A stretch of 64,000 bases of DNA from Eubacterium sp. Its GTDB lineage: Bacteria > Bacillota > Clostridia > Lachnospirales > Lachnospiraceae. Where the stretch lies: assembly GCA_017539165.1 (NCBI GenBank), contig JAFYHN010000035.1, positions 62,001-126,000 on the forward strand, read 5' to 3'. Under the pieces are notes generated by a model. That model did not search any database and was not told where the DNA came from. It worked only from the letters and a program-made list of their open reading frames with translations. Position numbers and translations under genes: made by a program. Of the stretch, positions 1-8,762 are shown in pieces (within the stretch, counting starts at the first letter, position 1; the number at the start of each line of letters is the position of its first letter).

Positions 1-618
1 GATAACGGCAGCAGCCGTGTATGTTGACTTCATGACAGGCATATACATTCTAAAGAATATCTGTACCTCATTTAATCCATCAATTCTGGCCGACTCAAGA
101 ATATCTACAGGGAAGTTTCTTGAGTTATTTCTGAACATCATTATAAGGAATGGTGTTGAAATCGATGGAAGTATAAATCCCCATACTGAGTTAAGAAGTT
201 TCATAGAAGAAATCATCTTGAACAGAGGAATCATAGTAGCAACCTGAGGAACCATCATTCCCAGAAGTAATATTCTGAAAAGTCTATCCTTAAATCTATC
301 ATGGTTAATCTCAAATCCATAACCAGCCAAAGAACATATCAGAAGCGCAATCAATGTCTGAATTGTTGCGTATAAGAACGAATTGAACAATGAACGTCCA
401 AGGTTCTGAGCCTGAATCAGCCCCTTAAAGTTTTCTAATGCATATGAACCGAATGAAAGCTTTCCTCTTGATACATCAACAGTCGCATTTGTAGCTGATG
501 ATATCATCCAAAAAAGTGGAAATACAGAGAAAAACGATGCAATGATCAGAAATACATAAGCAGCGATTCCGCGTAATCTATAATTTGAAATACCTCTATT
601 TGCTGAATCTTTAATCAC
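1..618 (-). CDS. Sugar ABC transporter permease, MalG-like (3' end outside window)
   Basis: Inner-membrane subunit of a binding-protein-dependent carbohydrate importer. About 206 codons are present and the gene runs off the left edge. It opens with a hydrophobic helix (FLIIASFFSVFPLFW) and has further membrane segments. The loop that contacts the ATPase is visible near residue 173 (ESARIDGLNEVQIFF, the EAA motif). The GTG start at 618 overlaps the last 8 nt of the preceding permease gene, so the two are translationally coupled. No ATPase gene is visible; members of this family often share one encoded elsewhere (family knowledge). Substrate cannot be told from sequence. Confidence 0.88.
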   Translation of the reverse strand, partial: MIKDSANRGISNYRLRGIAAYVFLIIASFFSVFPLFWMISSATNATVDVSRGKLSFGSYALENFKGLIQAQNLGRSLFNSFLYATIQTLIALLICSLAGYGFEINHDRFKDRLFRILLLGMMVPQVATMIPLFKMISSMKLLNSVWGFILPSISTPFLIMMFRNNSRNFPVDILESARIDGLNEVQIFFRMYMPVMKSTYTAAAVI

Positions 619-1507
619 GTTTATCACCTACTCCCATATTAATATTTGATAAGATAGCTACCATCAAAAATACTACGAATGATAAGGCTGTTGAATAACC
701 GAAGTTAGCAACACCTTCACCAAATGAATTATTGTAGATATAATGTGACATGGTGATCGTTGAGTTTGCTGGTCCACCACTTGTAAGGTTAACAGATTCA
801 TCGAACAGCTGAAGAGTACCGTTGATAGACATAACAACTGTCATAACGATAACCGGCTTAAGAAGCGGAACCGTTATACGCCAGAATGTCTGGAATGCAT
901 TAGCACCATCAATCTTAGCTGCTTCATATATAGAATATTCAATATTCTGAAGTCCTGCGAGGTAGAATACCATGTTGTATCCTGTCCATCTCCAAATAAG
1001 AGCAATGATAATAACCATTCTCGCAGTTCCTGTCTGTCCAAGAAAGTTAATGTTCTCAGATATTAATCCCATCTTCAAGAGAATAGAATTAACAAGACCA
1101 TTTGTTGCAAACATCGCCTTAAAGATCAGCGAATATGAAACCAGAGATGTTGCACAAGGAAGGAATATGCATGTACGGAAGAGACCTTTCAACTTAAGAT
1201 CCTTCTGATTCAAAAGATTCGCCAGTACCAATGCCAGAACAAGCATTATAGGAACCTGAACAATCAGATACAGGAATGTATTGAAAAGAGATCTCTTAAA
1301 CAGGTTGTCCTGGAACATTCTCTGATAATTAAATATAAATGGATCTGCCCAATGCATATTCGCACTTGATCCGGACTTAAAAGACATGATCAAAGCGTTT
1401 ATGATCGGATAGAAGCTCATAACAAATATGAGTATTGATGCCGGCGCTAAAAATATCCAACCTGAGATATTTCTTTTCAGCGTGACTCTTTTTGATTTAT
1501 TCTTCAT
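611..1507 (-). CDS. Sugar ABC transporter permease, MalF/UgpA-like
   Basis: Second membrane subunit of the same importer, about 298 residues with six predicted membrane helices. The EAA loop lies near residues 194-217 (IYEAAKIDGANAFQTFWRI). I chose the ATG at 1507 because a GAGAGGG ribosome site precedes it; an in-frame start 45 nt upstream has no such site. It follows the solute-binding protein gene by 86 nt and overlaps the next permease gene by 8 nt, giving the usual binding protein, MalF, MalG order. Confidence 0.9.
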   Translation of the reverse strand: MKNKSKRVTLKRNISGWIFLAPASILIFVMSFYPIINALIMSFKSGSSANMHWADPFIFNYQRMFQDNLFKRSLFNTFLYLIVQVPIMLVLALVLANLLNQKDLKLKGLFRTCIFLPCATSLVSYSLIFKAMFATNGLVNSILLKMGLISENINFLGQTGTARMVIIIALIWRWTGYNMVFYLAGLQNIEYSIYEAAKIDGANAFQTFWRITVPLLKPVIVMTVVMSINGTLQLFDESVNLTSGGPANSTITMSHYIYNNSFGEGVANFGYSTALSFVVFLMVAILSNINMGVGDKRD

Positions 1508-1593
1508 TTTGTGCCCTCTCTCATCTGATAACAAGGCAGGAAGATTTCTCACTTCCTGCCGTTGTAATCATATGTCACTACATTTTAATTTTT

Positions 1594-2976
1594 TTATTCA
1601 GATTCCATAGCGAACTTAAGGTTATCTTCTGCTGTCTTAAGCTCTGTCTTAAGGTCTGAACCCTGAACTGCATTGATAATAGCAGCTGCCATCTGTGTTC
1701 TACACTTATAGTGATAATCACTCTGCTCAACAACTGGAACATGAGATCCCATCTCAACTATCTTAGTATAAATAGGATCATTCTCAAAATATGGAACACC
1801 CTTGTTGTAAACTTCAGACTTACCTGCTGAGATACAGCATGTGATAACTCCACCGTCCTGAAGTGCAGCATCATAAGTTACTGTACTACCACCAAATGTG
1901 TAAGCAAGGAACTTCTTAGCAAGATCAGCATTCTTGCAGTTTCCTGTAATATAAAGTGAAGATCCACCATTAGAAGCATATCCTTCGCCACCACCAAGTG
2001 TAGGCATTGTAGTAATCTTCCACTTTCCTTCATTTTCTTTAACCTGCTCGATTGTAGGAATGATCCAGTTACCATTCATAACACCAGCCACCATGTCGCC
2101 AATGATTGTCTGGTCTGTATAATCGCCCCAGTCATTTGCAAGATAGCATGCCTTTCTCTGGCACATTTCTACGATCTTCTCACAAACCTTAACACATGTT
2201 TCATTTTCAGTAATGTAAGGTTTTCCATCCTTGAACTGTGAAGAACCTTCAGCCTGAAGCATCATGTAAATAAGGTCATTTCCATCACCATCCATTGAAA
2301 GGAGATATTTACCTGTCTTGTTGTAAACATCCTCACCAATGTCGATCCATCTGTCCCATGTGATTCCTGTTACATCATCGATTGTGTATCCACACTCTTT
2401 AAGTATATCAGTTCTGTATGCAAAGATTGCAGTACCGTTATCAACAGGGAAACCATAATGGATATTGTTAACTGTTGAGTATGAAAGTTTTTCCTGTCCA
2501 AAATCTTCCCAGTTAACATCAGCATCGTTTGCATCTATGAATGCATCTGGATAATCATGCTGGAATCTCTGGAACCAGTGATCCTGGAAAAGAACGATAT
2601 CTGGAAGATTTGAATAATCTCCTGAAGAACCAGCGAGTGTAATCGCATCTTCGATATCTGCAGCCTGTGACTGCTCACGAATCTCGAGTTTGAAATTAGG
2701 GTCTACATTTTCCTGATAATCTTTCTCAGCCGCTTTAAGTGCAGGAATGTTAAAGTTAAGATCCCAAGCTGCTACAGATAAAGTGTTACTATCACTTGAT
2801 CCTTCGTCTTTAGCTTCTGTTGCTTCTTCTTTGTCAGCTGCAGGAGCCTCTGTTGCCTGAGTGTCGCTAGGCGCACTAGTTGTTGATCCTGAATCAGATC
2901 CTGAACCGCCACATCCAACTAACATGGATGCAACCATTACAAGTGCTAAACCAGTTGATAAAAACTTCTTTTTCAT
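1594..2976 (-). CDS. Extracellular solute-binding lipoprotein (family 1, carbohydrate)
   Basis: Captures the transported sugar outside the cell and delivers it to the two downstream permeases. The N-terminus is a lipoprotein signal (MKKKFLSTGLALVMV...) with lipobox LVGC and acylated Cys at 22. A low-complexity Ser/Thr/Glu-rich linker of about 40 residues follows, then a typical type 1 binding-protein fold of roughly 400 residues. The ATG at 2976 is preceded by GGGAGGT at 7 nt; an upstream in-frame Met adds five residues before the signal peptide and is less likely. Expression probably depends on the AraC-type gene upstream. Substrate unknown. Confidence 0.92.
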   Translation of the reverse strand: MKKKFLSTGLALVMVASMLVGCGGSGSDSGSTTSAPSDTQATEAPAADKEEATEAKDEGSSDSNTLSVAAWDLNFNIPALKAAEKDYQENVDPNFKLEIREQSQAADIEDAITLAGSSGDYSNLPDIVLFQDHWFQRFQHDYPDAFIDANDADVNWEDFGQEKLSYSTVNNIHYGFPVDNGTAIFAYRTDILKECGYTIDDVTGITWDRWIDIGEDVYNKTGKYLLSMDGDGNDLIYMMLQAEGSSQFKDGKPYITENETCVKVCEKIVEMCQRKACYLANDWGDYTDQTIIGDMVAGVMNGNWIIPTIEQVKENEGKWKITTMPTLGGGEGYASNGGSSLYITGNCKNADLAKKFLAYTFGGSTVTYDAALQDGGVITCCISAGKSEVYNKGVPYFENDPIYTKIVEMGSHVPVVEQSDYHYKCRTQMAAAIINAVQGSDLKTELKTAEDNLKFAMESE

Positions 2977-3045
2977 TCGCTTACCTCCCAAATGAGTTTT
3001 ACTTAGAATTTAGAAAGAAACCCCCTCTTTCATATCTCCGTGATT

Positions 3046-3085
3046 ATTATATCATATGTATACCTATTATTTGTTTTCAAATAAT
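3046..3085 (-). promoter_or_regulatory. Candidate promoter and operator of the sugar importer
   Basis: On the minus strand a TATAAT -10 box (complement of 3046-3051) lies about 70 nt before the binding-protein ATG. A 20-bp palindrome (3066-3085, arms ATTATTTG and CAAATAAT around TTTT) covers where the -35 box should be. No good -35 hexamer is seen, which fits an activator-dependent promoter. The adjacent AraC-type protein is the natural candidate. Inference only. Confidence 0.4.
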
Positions 3086-3089
3086 GTCT

Positions 3090-3128
3090 AAAAAAGAGCA
3101 AAATCGACCATTTTTGTCAATTTTGCTC
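3090..3128 (-). terminator. Intrinsic terminator of the AraC-type gene
   Basis: On the minus strand a stem GAGCAAAAT/ATTTTGCTC with an inner GAC/GTC pair is followed by a run of six T. The stem begins inside the stop codon of the regulator gene and separates it from the importer transcript. Confidence 0.75.
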
Positions 3129-4083
3129 AGTCTTTATCCTGGATATTTGTCCATCCCTTCTTTGCCGTCACATTATAGTCAAGAAGCACACCTTTGTAAC
3201 TTTTTATATTTTTTCGATATTGAAACGGACTTATTCCCAAAATTTTTTTGAAATTTCTGTTAAAAGTAGACACAGTCGGATAACCAACCCTATAAGCGAC
3301 CTCACTCATCGAATATCTTGTAGTTCGAATTAACTCATTTGCATTTTCGATTCTAACGAGTGTTATATACTCAATCGGAGACATTCCAACACTGTCTTTA
3401 AACACTCTTCTGAAATGTGTTTCACTTAGTCCACATTCATTAGCAAGCATCTTAACACTTATATCATCCTTGAAGTTATTGTGTATATAATCGAGTGCAA
3501 CAGTTATATGCTCCAGATTTGTGTATCCGGTCTTTTCATGGAATTCACCTTCGGATTCATTTTCCCTGGCTATCGAAACAACAAGCGCAAGAAGAAGTCC
3601 TCTTATAACCTCATTGGAATACTCTTTCTTATTACGACATTCATCAAGGATTGATCTTACAAGTTTGAAAACCTCCATATTCTGCGCATCATGGAAGCAG
3701 TTCGCCGCTCTGTTGACTTTGTTAAGGAGCGATTTCGTAAATACTTTATCACCCGGATAAATGCTCTGAAGAATTACCTCAGGATCAAAGAATAAATATT
3801 CCCAGTAATTTGTTGTTCCTTCTTCACCTTTTGTAAGATGCGGAAAATGTCTCGGAATAATCGTAAGTGTATTCTCGGAATAATCAACTTTTCCATCGGT
3901 AAATGTCATCACACCTTTACCATCTACACATATTCCGATTTCAAGAAGGTTATGAAAATGCAGCGGTTCCTTTTTTTGACCATATATTCCTCTCCAGTTA
4001 TCACCAAACAACGGAAGAACAAGATCACCTTCTGGAACCTTATAATACCTGAACTCTACATTTTTTTCCTTTTTACTACTCAT
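3127..4083 (-). CDS. AraC-family transcriptional regulator with cupin sensor domain
   Basis: Probable activator of the sugar importer downstream. The 318-residue protein has an N-terminal AraC-type cupin domain (first about 160 residues, including HFHNLLEIGICVDGKG) and two C-terminal helix-turn-helix motifs (about 190-290: DISVKMLANECGLSETHFRR and the second MSEVAYRVGYPTVSTFNRNF). The conserved family signature FNRNFKKILGISPFQYR is intact. A weak GAAGGG precedes ATG 4083. Its ligand is presumably a sugar handled by the adjacent transporter, which is inference from neighbourhood. Confidence 0.9.
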   Translation of the reverse strand: MSSKKEKNVEFRYYKVPEGDLVLPLFGDNWRGIYGQKKEPLHFHNLLEIGICVDGKGVMTFTDGKVDYSENTLTIIPRHFPHLTKGEEGTTNYWEYLFFDPEVILQSIYPGDKVFTKSLLNKVNRAANCFHDAQNMEVFKLVRSILDECRNKKEYSNEVIRGLLLALVVSIARENESEGEFHEKTGYTNLEHITVALDYIHNNFKDDISVKMLANECGLSETHFRRVFKDSVGMSPIEYITLVRIENANELIRTTRYSMSEVAYRVGYPTVSTFNRNFKKILGISPFQYRKNIKSYKGVLLDYNVTAKKGWTNIQDKD

Positions 4084-4102
4084 ATTTTACCCTTCGCTAA
4101 TT

Positions 4103-4149
4103 TATTTAAAGAGGTATAAACCGAGTTATGGCTTATACCTCTTAAATAA
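4103..4149. terminator. Hairpin between tpiA and the AraC-type gene
   Basis: Near-perfect inverted repeat, left arm 4103-4122 (core AAGAGGTATAA), loop GAGTTAT, right arm 4130-4149, with AT-rich flanks on both sides. It lies 12 nt after the tpiA stop and probably ends the glycolytic transcript. There is no long T run. Confidence 0.55.
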
Positions 4150-4160
4150 GCATAAACGTA

Positions 4161-4913
4161 TTACTTTCCAGCAGCTACAATCTTTCCGAAGTCAGCTTTA
4201 AGCGAAGCACCACCAACAAGACCACCATCAATGTCAGGCTGTGCAAAAAGCTCATCAGCATTTCCTGCATTAACAGATCCGCCGTACTGAATACGAACAG
4301 CTTCTGCAGTTGCAACATCATAGATCTCAGCGATGCAATCTCTGATACCCTTACAAACTTCCTGAGCCTGCTCTGTAGTAGCAGTCTTACCAGTTCCGAT
4401 AGCCCAGATTGGTTCGTAAGCGATAACAAGATTCTTAACATCATCAGCAGCTACTCCCTGAAGATCTGACTTAATCTGAAGTCTGATCCAGTCCATAGTA
4501 ACTCCCATCTCTCTCTGCTCTAAGCTCTCGCCGCAACAAAGAATAGGTGTAAGTCCAGCTTCGATAGCCTTCTTAACCTTCTTGTTAAGTGTGCAGTCGC
4601 ACTCTTTGAAGTAATCTCTTCTCTCAGAATGTCCGATGATTACATACTTAACTCCTGCATCAACAAGCATCTCTGCAGAAATCTCACCTGTGTAAGCACC
4701 CTTATCTTCGAAGTACATATTCTCAGCACCAACTTCAACGTTAGTACCTTTAACAGCCTCAACAACAGGAATGATATCGATTGCTGGTACGCAGTAAACT
4801 ACGTCTGCAGCATCATTTTTAACAAGATCCTTAAGCTCTGCGCAAAGTGCAACAGCCTGTGAAGGAGTCATGTTCATCTTCCAGTTGCCGGCGATAATCT
4901 TACGTCTAGACAT
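4161..4913 (-). CDS. tpiA: Triosephosphate isomerase
   Basis: Interconverts dihydroxyacetone phosphate and glyceraldehyde 3-phosphate in the cytosol. The 250 residues match the family length. Seen: substrate Lys in AGNWKMN, catalytic His near 95 (IIGHSERR), catalytic Glu near 167 ([11 protein letters not shown]) and phosphate-binding GGSVNAGN. The ATG at 4913 has AAGGAG upstream; a longer in-frame start would place extra residues before the conserved N-terminus. It is the last gene of a gap-pgk-tpi cluster and is separated from pgk by 213 nt that hold a structured element. Confidence 0.97.
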   Translation of the reverse strand: MSRRKIIAGNWKMNMTPSQAVALCAELKDLVKNDAADVVYCVPAIDIIPVVEAVKGTNVEVGAENMYFEDKGAYTGEISAEMLVDAGVKYVIIGHSERRDYFKECDCTLNKKVKKAIEAGLTPILCCGESLEQREMGVTMDWIRLQIKSDLQGVAADDVKNLVIAYEPIWAIGTGKTATTEQAQEVCKGIRDCIAEIYDVATAEAVRIQYGGSVNAGNADELFAQPDIDGGLVGGASLKADFGKIVAAGK

Positions 4914-4942
4914 TTTAATTCTCCTTAATACGCTCATTTGAT

Positions 4943-5068
4943 ATTTTGTTTTCTCAACTCAGCTCTCGCACGGTGCGGGATACCCCCAGCGGATGCTAAG
5001 CTCTCACTTCGCATTAATGCTCGTGAATCGCTAAGCACCGGGACCCGCAACGGTCTCGAAAACAAAAT
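4943..5068. repeat. 126-bp inverted-repeat-bounded, GC-rich element between pgk and tpiA
   Basis: Terminal arms of 11 bp (ATTTTGTTTTC at 4943-4953, GAAAACAAAAT at 5058-5068) enclose about 104 bp far richer in GC than the flanks. Inside, TGCGGG/CCCGCA, CCC/GGG, AGCG/CGCT and a central GCATTAATGC palindrome can stack into one long irregular stem on either strand. It could be a miniature inverted-repeat element or a structured intercistronic RNA. I do not recognise it as a known family. Confidence 0.5.
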
Positions 5069-5126
5069 TCAAACTCGATTTATTCATCATATTATAATAT
5101 TAATAATTCAAAATGAATCTAAATAT

Positions 5127-6338
5127 TTACTTGTCATTAGCTGCAGCAACACCCGGAAGTTCTTTACCCTCAAGGAACTCGAGTGAAGCTCCACCACCTG
5201 TTGAGATGTGGCTCATCTTGTCACCGAATCCAAGCTGGTTACAAGCTGCTGCAGAGTCACCACCACCGATGATTGTTGTAGCATCTGTCTCAGCAAGCGC
5301 CTCAGCTACTGCGATAGTACCTGCAGCAAGTGTAGGGTTCTCAAATACACCCATAGGTCCGTTCCAAACAACTGTCTTAGCTGTCTTAGCAGCATCAGCG
5401 AAGAGAGCTCTTGTCTTCTCACCGATATCAAGACCTTCTTTGTCAGCTGGAATAGCATCTGATGAAACTGTCTCTACAGCGATTGGTCCATCGATTGGAT
5501 CAGGGAATCCATCAGCTACTACTGTATCTACAGGAAGGAGAAGTTTCTTGCCAAGTGACTCTGCCTTAGCAAGCATTTCCTTACAATAATCAATCTTTGA
5601 ATCGTCAACGAGTGACTTTCCAACCTCTTTACCCTGAGCTTTAAGGAATGTGTAAGCCATACCACCACCGATGATAAGAGTATCACACTTCTCAAGAAGG
5701 TTAGAGATAACATTTAACTTATCAGCAACCTTAGCACCACCAAGAATTGCTACGAATGGGCGAACTGGATTCTCAACTGCATTTCCGAGGAAGTCGATCT
5801 CCTTCTGCATAAGGTATCCAACTACAGCAGTATCAACATACTGTGTAACACCTACGTTTGAGCAGTGAGCTCTGTGAGCTGTACCGAAAGCATCATTTAC
5901 GAAAACGTCAGCAAGTGAAGCAAGATCCTTAGAGAATGCCTCTCCGTTCTTTGTCTCCTCAGCACGGAATCTTGTATTCTCAAGAAGTATTACTTCACCA
6001 TCGTTCATAGCATTAACAGCTTCAACAACGTTTGGTCCAACAACTTCAGGATTAGCTACAAACTTAACTTCCTGTCCGAGAAGCTCTGAAAGACGAACTG
6101 CTACAGGCGCAAGAGTCTTTGTAAGCTTATCCTCTTCTGTCTTAACCTTTCCAAGGTGTGAACAGAGGATGATCTTACCGCCATCAGCGATAAGCTTCTT
6201 GATTGTAGGAAGAGCAGCTACAAGTCTGTTCTCATCTGTGATCTTTCCATCTTTAAGAGGAACGTTAAAGTCGCATCTTACAAGGACACGCTGTCCTTTT
6301 ACATTAATATCGTCAACTGATTTCTTATTGAGTGACAT
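5127..6338 (-). CDS. pgk: Phosphoglycerate kinase
   Basis: Transfers the acyl phosphate of 1,3-bisphosphoglycerate to ADP in glycolysis. The protein has 403 residues, the normal size. Seen: N-domain substrate motif [12 protein letters not shown] with DGKITDENR, domain-joining [14 protein letters not shown], nucleotide-binding GGGDSAAA, and the closing [23 protein letters not shown] 6338 follows a strong AGGAGG. The gene lies between gap and tpiA on one strand. The terminator after gap suggests part of its expression comes from readthrough or from its own promoter. Confidence 0.97.
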   Translation of the reverse strand: MSLNKKSVDDINVKGQRVLVRCDFNVPLKDGKITDENRLVAALPTIKKLIADGGKIILCSHLGKVKTEEDKLTKTLAPVAVRLSELLGQEVKFVANPEVVGPNVVEAVNAMNDGEVILLENTRFRAEETKNGEAFSKDLASLADVFVNDAFGTAHRAHCSNVGVTQYVDTAVVGYLMQKEIDFLGNAVENPVRPFVAILGGAKVADKLNVISNLLEKCDTLIIGGGMAYTFLKAQGKEVGKSLVDDSKIDYCKEMLAKAESLGKKLLLPVDTVVADGFPDPIDGPIAVETVSSDAIPADKEGLDIGEKTRALFADAAKTAKTVVWNGPMGVFENPTLAAGTIAVAEALAETDATTIIGGGDSAAACNQLGFGDKMSHISTGGGASLEFLEGKELPGVAAANDK

Positions 6339-6386
6339 TGTATTACCTCCTAGTAATTTATTGAAATACAATTTTGTTTAATTTTG

Positions 6387-6419
6387 AAAAAAAGGGTCCG
6401 GCCCAAATAGACCGGACCC
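6387..6419 (-). terminator. Strong intrinsic terminator between gap and pgk
   Basis: On the minus strand GGGTCCGG and CCGGACCC close a 10-nt loop and are followed by seven T. A further hairpin (CACAG-GGTG...CACC-CTGTG, 6440-6469) lies between the gap stop and this one. Together they should reduce transcription into pgk, so gap mRNA is expected to exceed pgk-tpi mRNA (inference). Confidence 0.9.
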
Positions 6420-6483
6420 GATTCTTAGTAGTCCTTATACACAGTGGTGACTTATAAGGCACCCCTGTGCGCATTAACTTTAC

Positions 6484-7521
6484 TTATGCAAGCTCAGCGA
6501 AGTACTTGATTGTTCTTACCATCTGTGATGTGTAAGAATTCTCGTTGTCATACCATGAAACAACCTGTACTTCATAAAGATCATCAGCGATCTTTGAAAC
6601 CATAGTCTGTGTAGCATCGAAGAGTGAACCGAACTTCATACCGATAACGTCTGAAGAAACGATTGGATCTTCGTTGTATCCGAATGACTCGCTTGCAGCA
6701 GCCTTCATTGCAGCGTTGATACCATCAACTGTTACGTCAGCACCCTTAACTACAGCTGTAAGGATTGTTGTAGAACCTGTTGGTACAGGAACTCTCTGAG
6801 CTGATCCGATGAGCTTTCCGTTAAGCTCTGGGATAACAAGACCGATAGCCTTAGCAGCACCTGTTGAGTTAGGAACGATGTTAGCAGCACCTGCTCTAGC
6901 ACGTCTAAGATCACCCTTTCTGTGAGGTCCGTCAAGGATCATCTGATCTCCTGTGTAAGCATGGATTGTGCTCATGATACCGCTCTGGATTGGAGCATAA
7001 TCATTAAGTGCCTTAGCCATAGGTGCAAGACAGTTTGTTGTACAAGAAGCAGCTGAGATGATCTGATCATCTGCTGTAAGTGTATCATTGTTTACTGAGA
7101 ATACGATAGTCTTAAGATCATTTCCAGCAGGAGCTGAGATAACAACCTTCTTAGCACCAGCATTGATATGTGCCATTGACTTATCCTTTGAGCAGTAGAA
7201 ACCTGTACACTCAAGTACTACGTCAACACCGATCTCTCCCCAAGGAAGCTCGTTAGCGTCAGCCTTAGCATAGATCTGAAGAGTCTTTCCATCAACTGTG
7301 ATTGTGTTAGCTTCATCATCAGCTGAAACTGTGTGAAGGTTCTCACCAACTTTACCACAGTATCCCCCCTGTGCTGTATCATACTTAAGAAGATGTGCAA
7401 GCATTGAAGGCTTTGTAAGATCGTTGATAGCAACTACCTCATATCCTTCAGCACCAAACATCTGTCTGAATGCAAGACGACCGATACGTCCAAATCCGTT
7501 AATCGCAACTTTTACTGCCAT
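6484..7521 (-). CDS. gap: Glyceraldehyde-3-phosphate dehydrogenase
   Basis: NAD-dependent oxidation and phosphorylation of glyceraldehyde 3-phosphate. The 345 residues begin with the Rossmann motif [11 protein letters not shown]. The catalytic Cys is in [10 protein letters not shown] near residue 155. The C-terminal [14 protein letters not shown] is intact. The ATG at 7521 has AGGAGG; 32 codons of open frame upstream lack family similarity. First gene of the gap-pgk-tpi cluster, transcribed away from an AT-rich divergent intergenic region. Confidence 0.97.
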   Translation of the reverse strand: MAVKVAINGFGRIGRLAFRQMFGAEGYEVVAINDLTKPSMLAHLLKYDTAQGGYCGKVGENLHTVSADDEANTITVDGKTLQIYAKADANELPWGEIGVDVVLECTGFYCSKDKSMAHINAGAKKVVISAPAGNDLKTIVFSVNNDTLTADDQIISAASCTTNCLAPMAKALNDYAPIQSGIMSTIHAYTGDQMILDGPHRKGDLRRARAGAANIVPNSTGAAKAIGLVIPELNGKLIGSAQRVPVPTGSTTILTAVVKGADVTVDGINAAMKAAASESFGYNEDPIVSSDVIGMKFGSLFDATQTMVSKIADDLYEVQVVSWYDNENSYTSQMVRTIKYFAELA

Positions 7522-7617
7522 TTTGTAATTCCTCCTAAGAAAATATATTGATGAATGCCAATCTGATTCAAATTGACAAAACATTCTGCCCATATATGAT
7601 AACTTTTTTATTTTCAA

Positions 7618-7853
7618 ATTTCAAGACTGGATTTTCCAAATAAAGAAGTATTTTATAAGTTTTTTTGTATATATTATAATATTATTATTTATGTAAACCT
7701 ATATTTATATATATCTGTTCACACGAAAAGTTTTATGTAAACAGAATGTGTTTTGTGTTCTTGAAAAATAAAAAGAATTAGAGTAAGATGTCTCTAATTG
7801 AATTTTAGTCGAACATAAGTATACAAAATTAATCAGATGAAAAGGACGAATAA
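7618..7853. promoter_or_regulatory. Divergent promoter region between gap and the PHP phosphatase gene
   Basis: About 240 bp, very AT-rich. For the plus-strand gene, TTGAAT (7798-7803) and TATACA (7820-7825) are 16 bp apart. For gap, several TATAAT-like boxes occur near 7670-7690 with a TTTACA nearby, but spacing is poor and I cannot fix the start site. No riboswitch was recognised. Confidence 0.4.
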
Positions 7854-8714
7854 ATGAGCAGAATATTTGCAGACTATCACCTTCACAGTGAGTTCTCCGA
7901 TGATTGCGAGACAAAGATTGAAGAATTGATTAAATCAGTCAGATCCAAGGGATTAACATCAATGTGTCTCACCGATCATTACGATATGGATTTTCCAAAA
8001 GATAAATACAATATAGAATTCTATCTTGATATAGATAAATATCTCGATACATTAAAAAATCTCAGAGAAAAATATTTACCGGATTTCGACCTTCGAATCG
8101 GAGTTGAACAGGGACTTATGCCGTCAACATGCGAAAAGCTCGGTTCATACAGTAAGGATCATCCAGGAATAGATTTTATCATATGCTCTTCTCACGTAGT
8201 CGAAGGACTTGATCCATACTATCCCGAAACATTTAAAAATCCTGATGGAACAGACCGCGACCCGATGGATGTATATAGAGCATACTTTGAAGAAATGCTT
8301 TATATAGTGAAGCATTTCCATGATTATAATGTTTATGGGCATCTAGATTATGTGTTCCGTTACGGACCTGATCATATTGAAAAAATCACTTCAGATAATT
8401 ATGAAGAAAGAATCTTTAATACATTTAAAGATCTGTTCTATGAGATCTTAAAAACTATTATTGATGATGGAAAAGGAATTGAGATCAATACAGGAAGTCT
8501 TTATAGAAAAATGGACTTCGCACATCCACATCATCTTCTACTTAAAATGTATAAAGAACTGGGAGGAGAAATCCTGACATTCGGAAGCGATGCACACGAT
8601 CTCGAACATCCCGGATTTGGATTTGAGGAAGCAAGAGAACTTGCAATTGAAAATGGATTCAAATACTTCTGTACATTTAAAGATATGAAGCCTGAATTTA
8701 ACAATCTTGTGTAA
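7854..8714 (+). CDS. PHP-domain phosphatase, histidinol-phosphatase-like
   Basis: Metal-dependent phosphoesterase of the PHP family, 286 residues, cytosolic. The first metal motif is DYHLHSEFSDD (His9, His11) and the second TDHYDMDF. Also seen are a GVEQGLMP glutamate strand, ICSSHVVEGLD, GHLDYVFRYG, EINTGSLYRK and a terminal FGSDAHD, all in the order of HisK/HisJ-type enzymes. No other histidine genes are nearby, so the true substrate may be a different phosphomonoester. One of few plus-strand genes here, with its own promoter and terminator. Confidence 0.85.
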   Translation: MSRIFADYHLHSEFSDDCETKIEELIKSVRSKGLTSMCLTDHYDMDFPKDKYNIEFYLDIDKYLDTLKNLREKYLPDFDLRIGVEQGLMPSTCEKLGSYSKDHPGIDFIICSSHVVEGLDPYYPETFKNPDGTDRDPMDVYRAYFEEMLYIVKHFHDYNVYGHLDYVFRYGPDHIEKITSDNYEERIFNTFKDLFYEILKTIIDDGKGIEINTGSLYRKMDFAHPHHLLLKMYKELGGEILTFGSDAHDLEHPGFGFEEARELAIENGFKYFCTFKDMKPEFNNLV

Positions 8715-8720
8715 TAAAAT

Positions 8721-8757
8721 AGCCGCTTGGATATACATCTAAGCGGCTTATATTTTT
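8721..8757. terminator. Bidirectional terminator
   Basis: Stem AGCCGCTT (8721-8728) and AAGCGGCT (8741-8748) with T-rich tails both ways. It serves the convergent PHP gene on plus and the HerA-like gene on minus. Confidence 0.85.
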
Positions 8758-8762
8758 GATAT

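Noticed and set aside
5113..5589. 158-codon plus-strand frame over pgk
   Set aside because: Shadow of a highly conserved gene; Ser/Ala-rich composition, no ribosome site.
7618..7853. Rex or CggR operator in front of gap
   Set aside because: No sequence there matches the known palindromes well enough.
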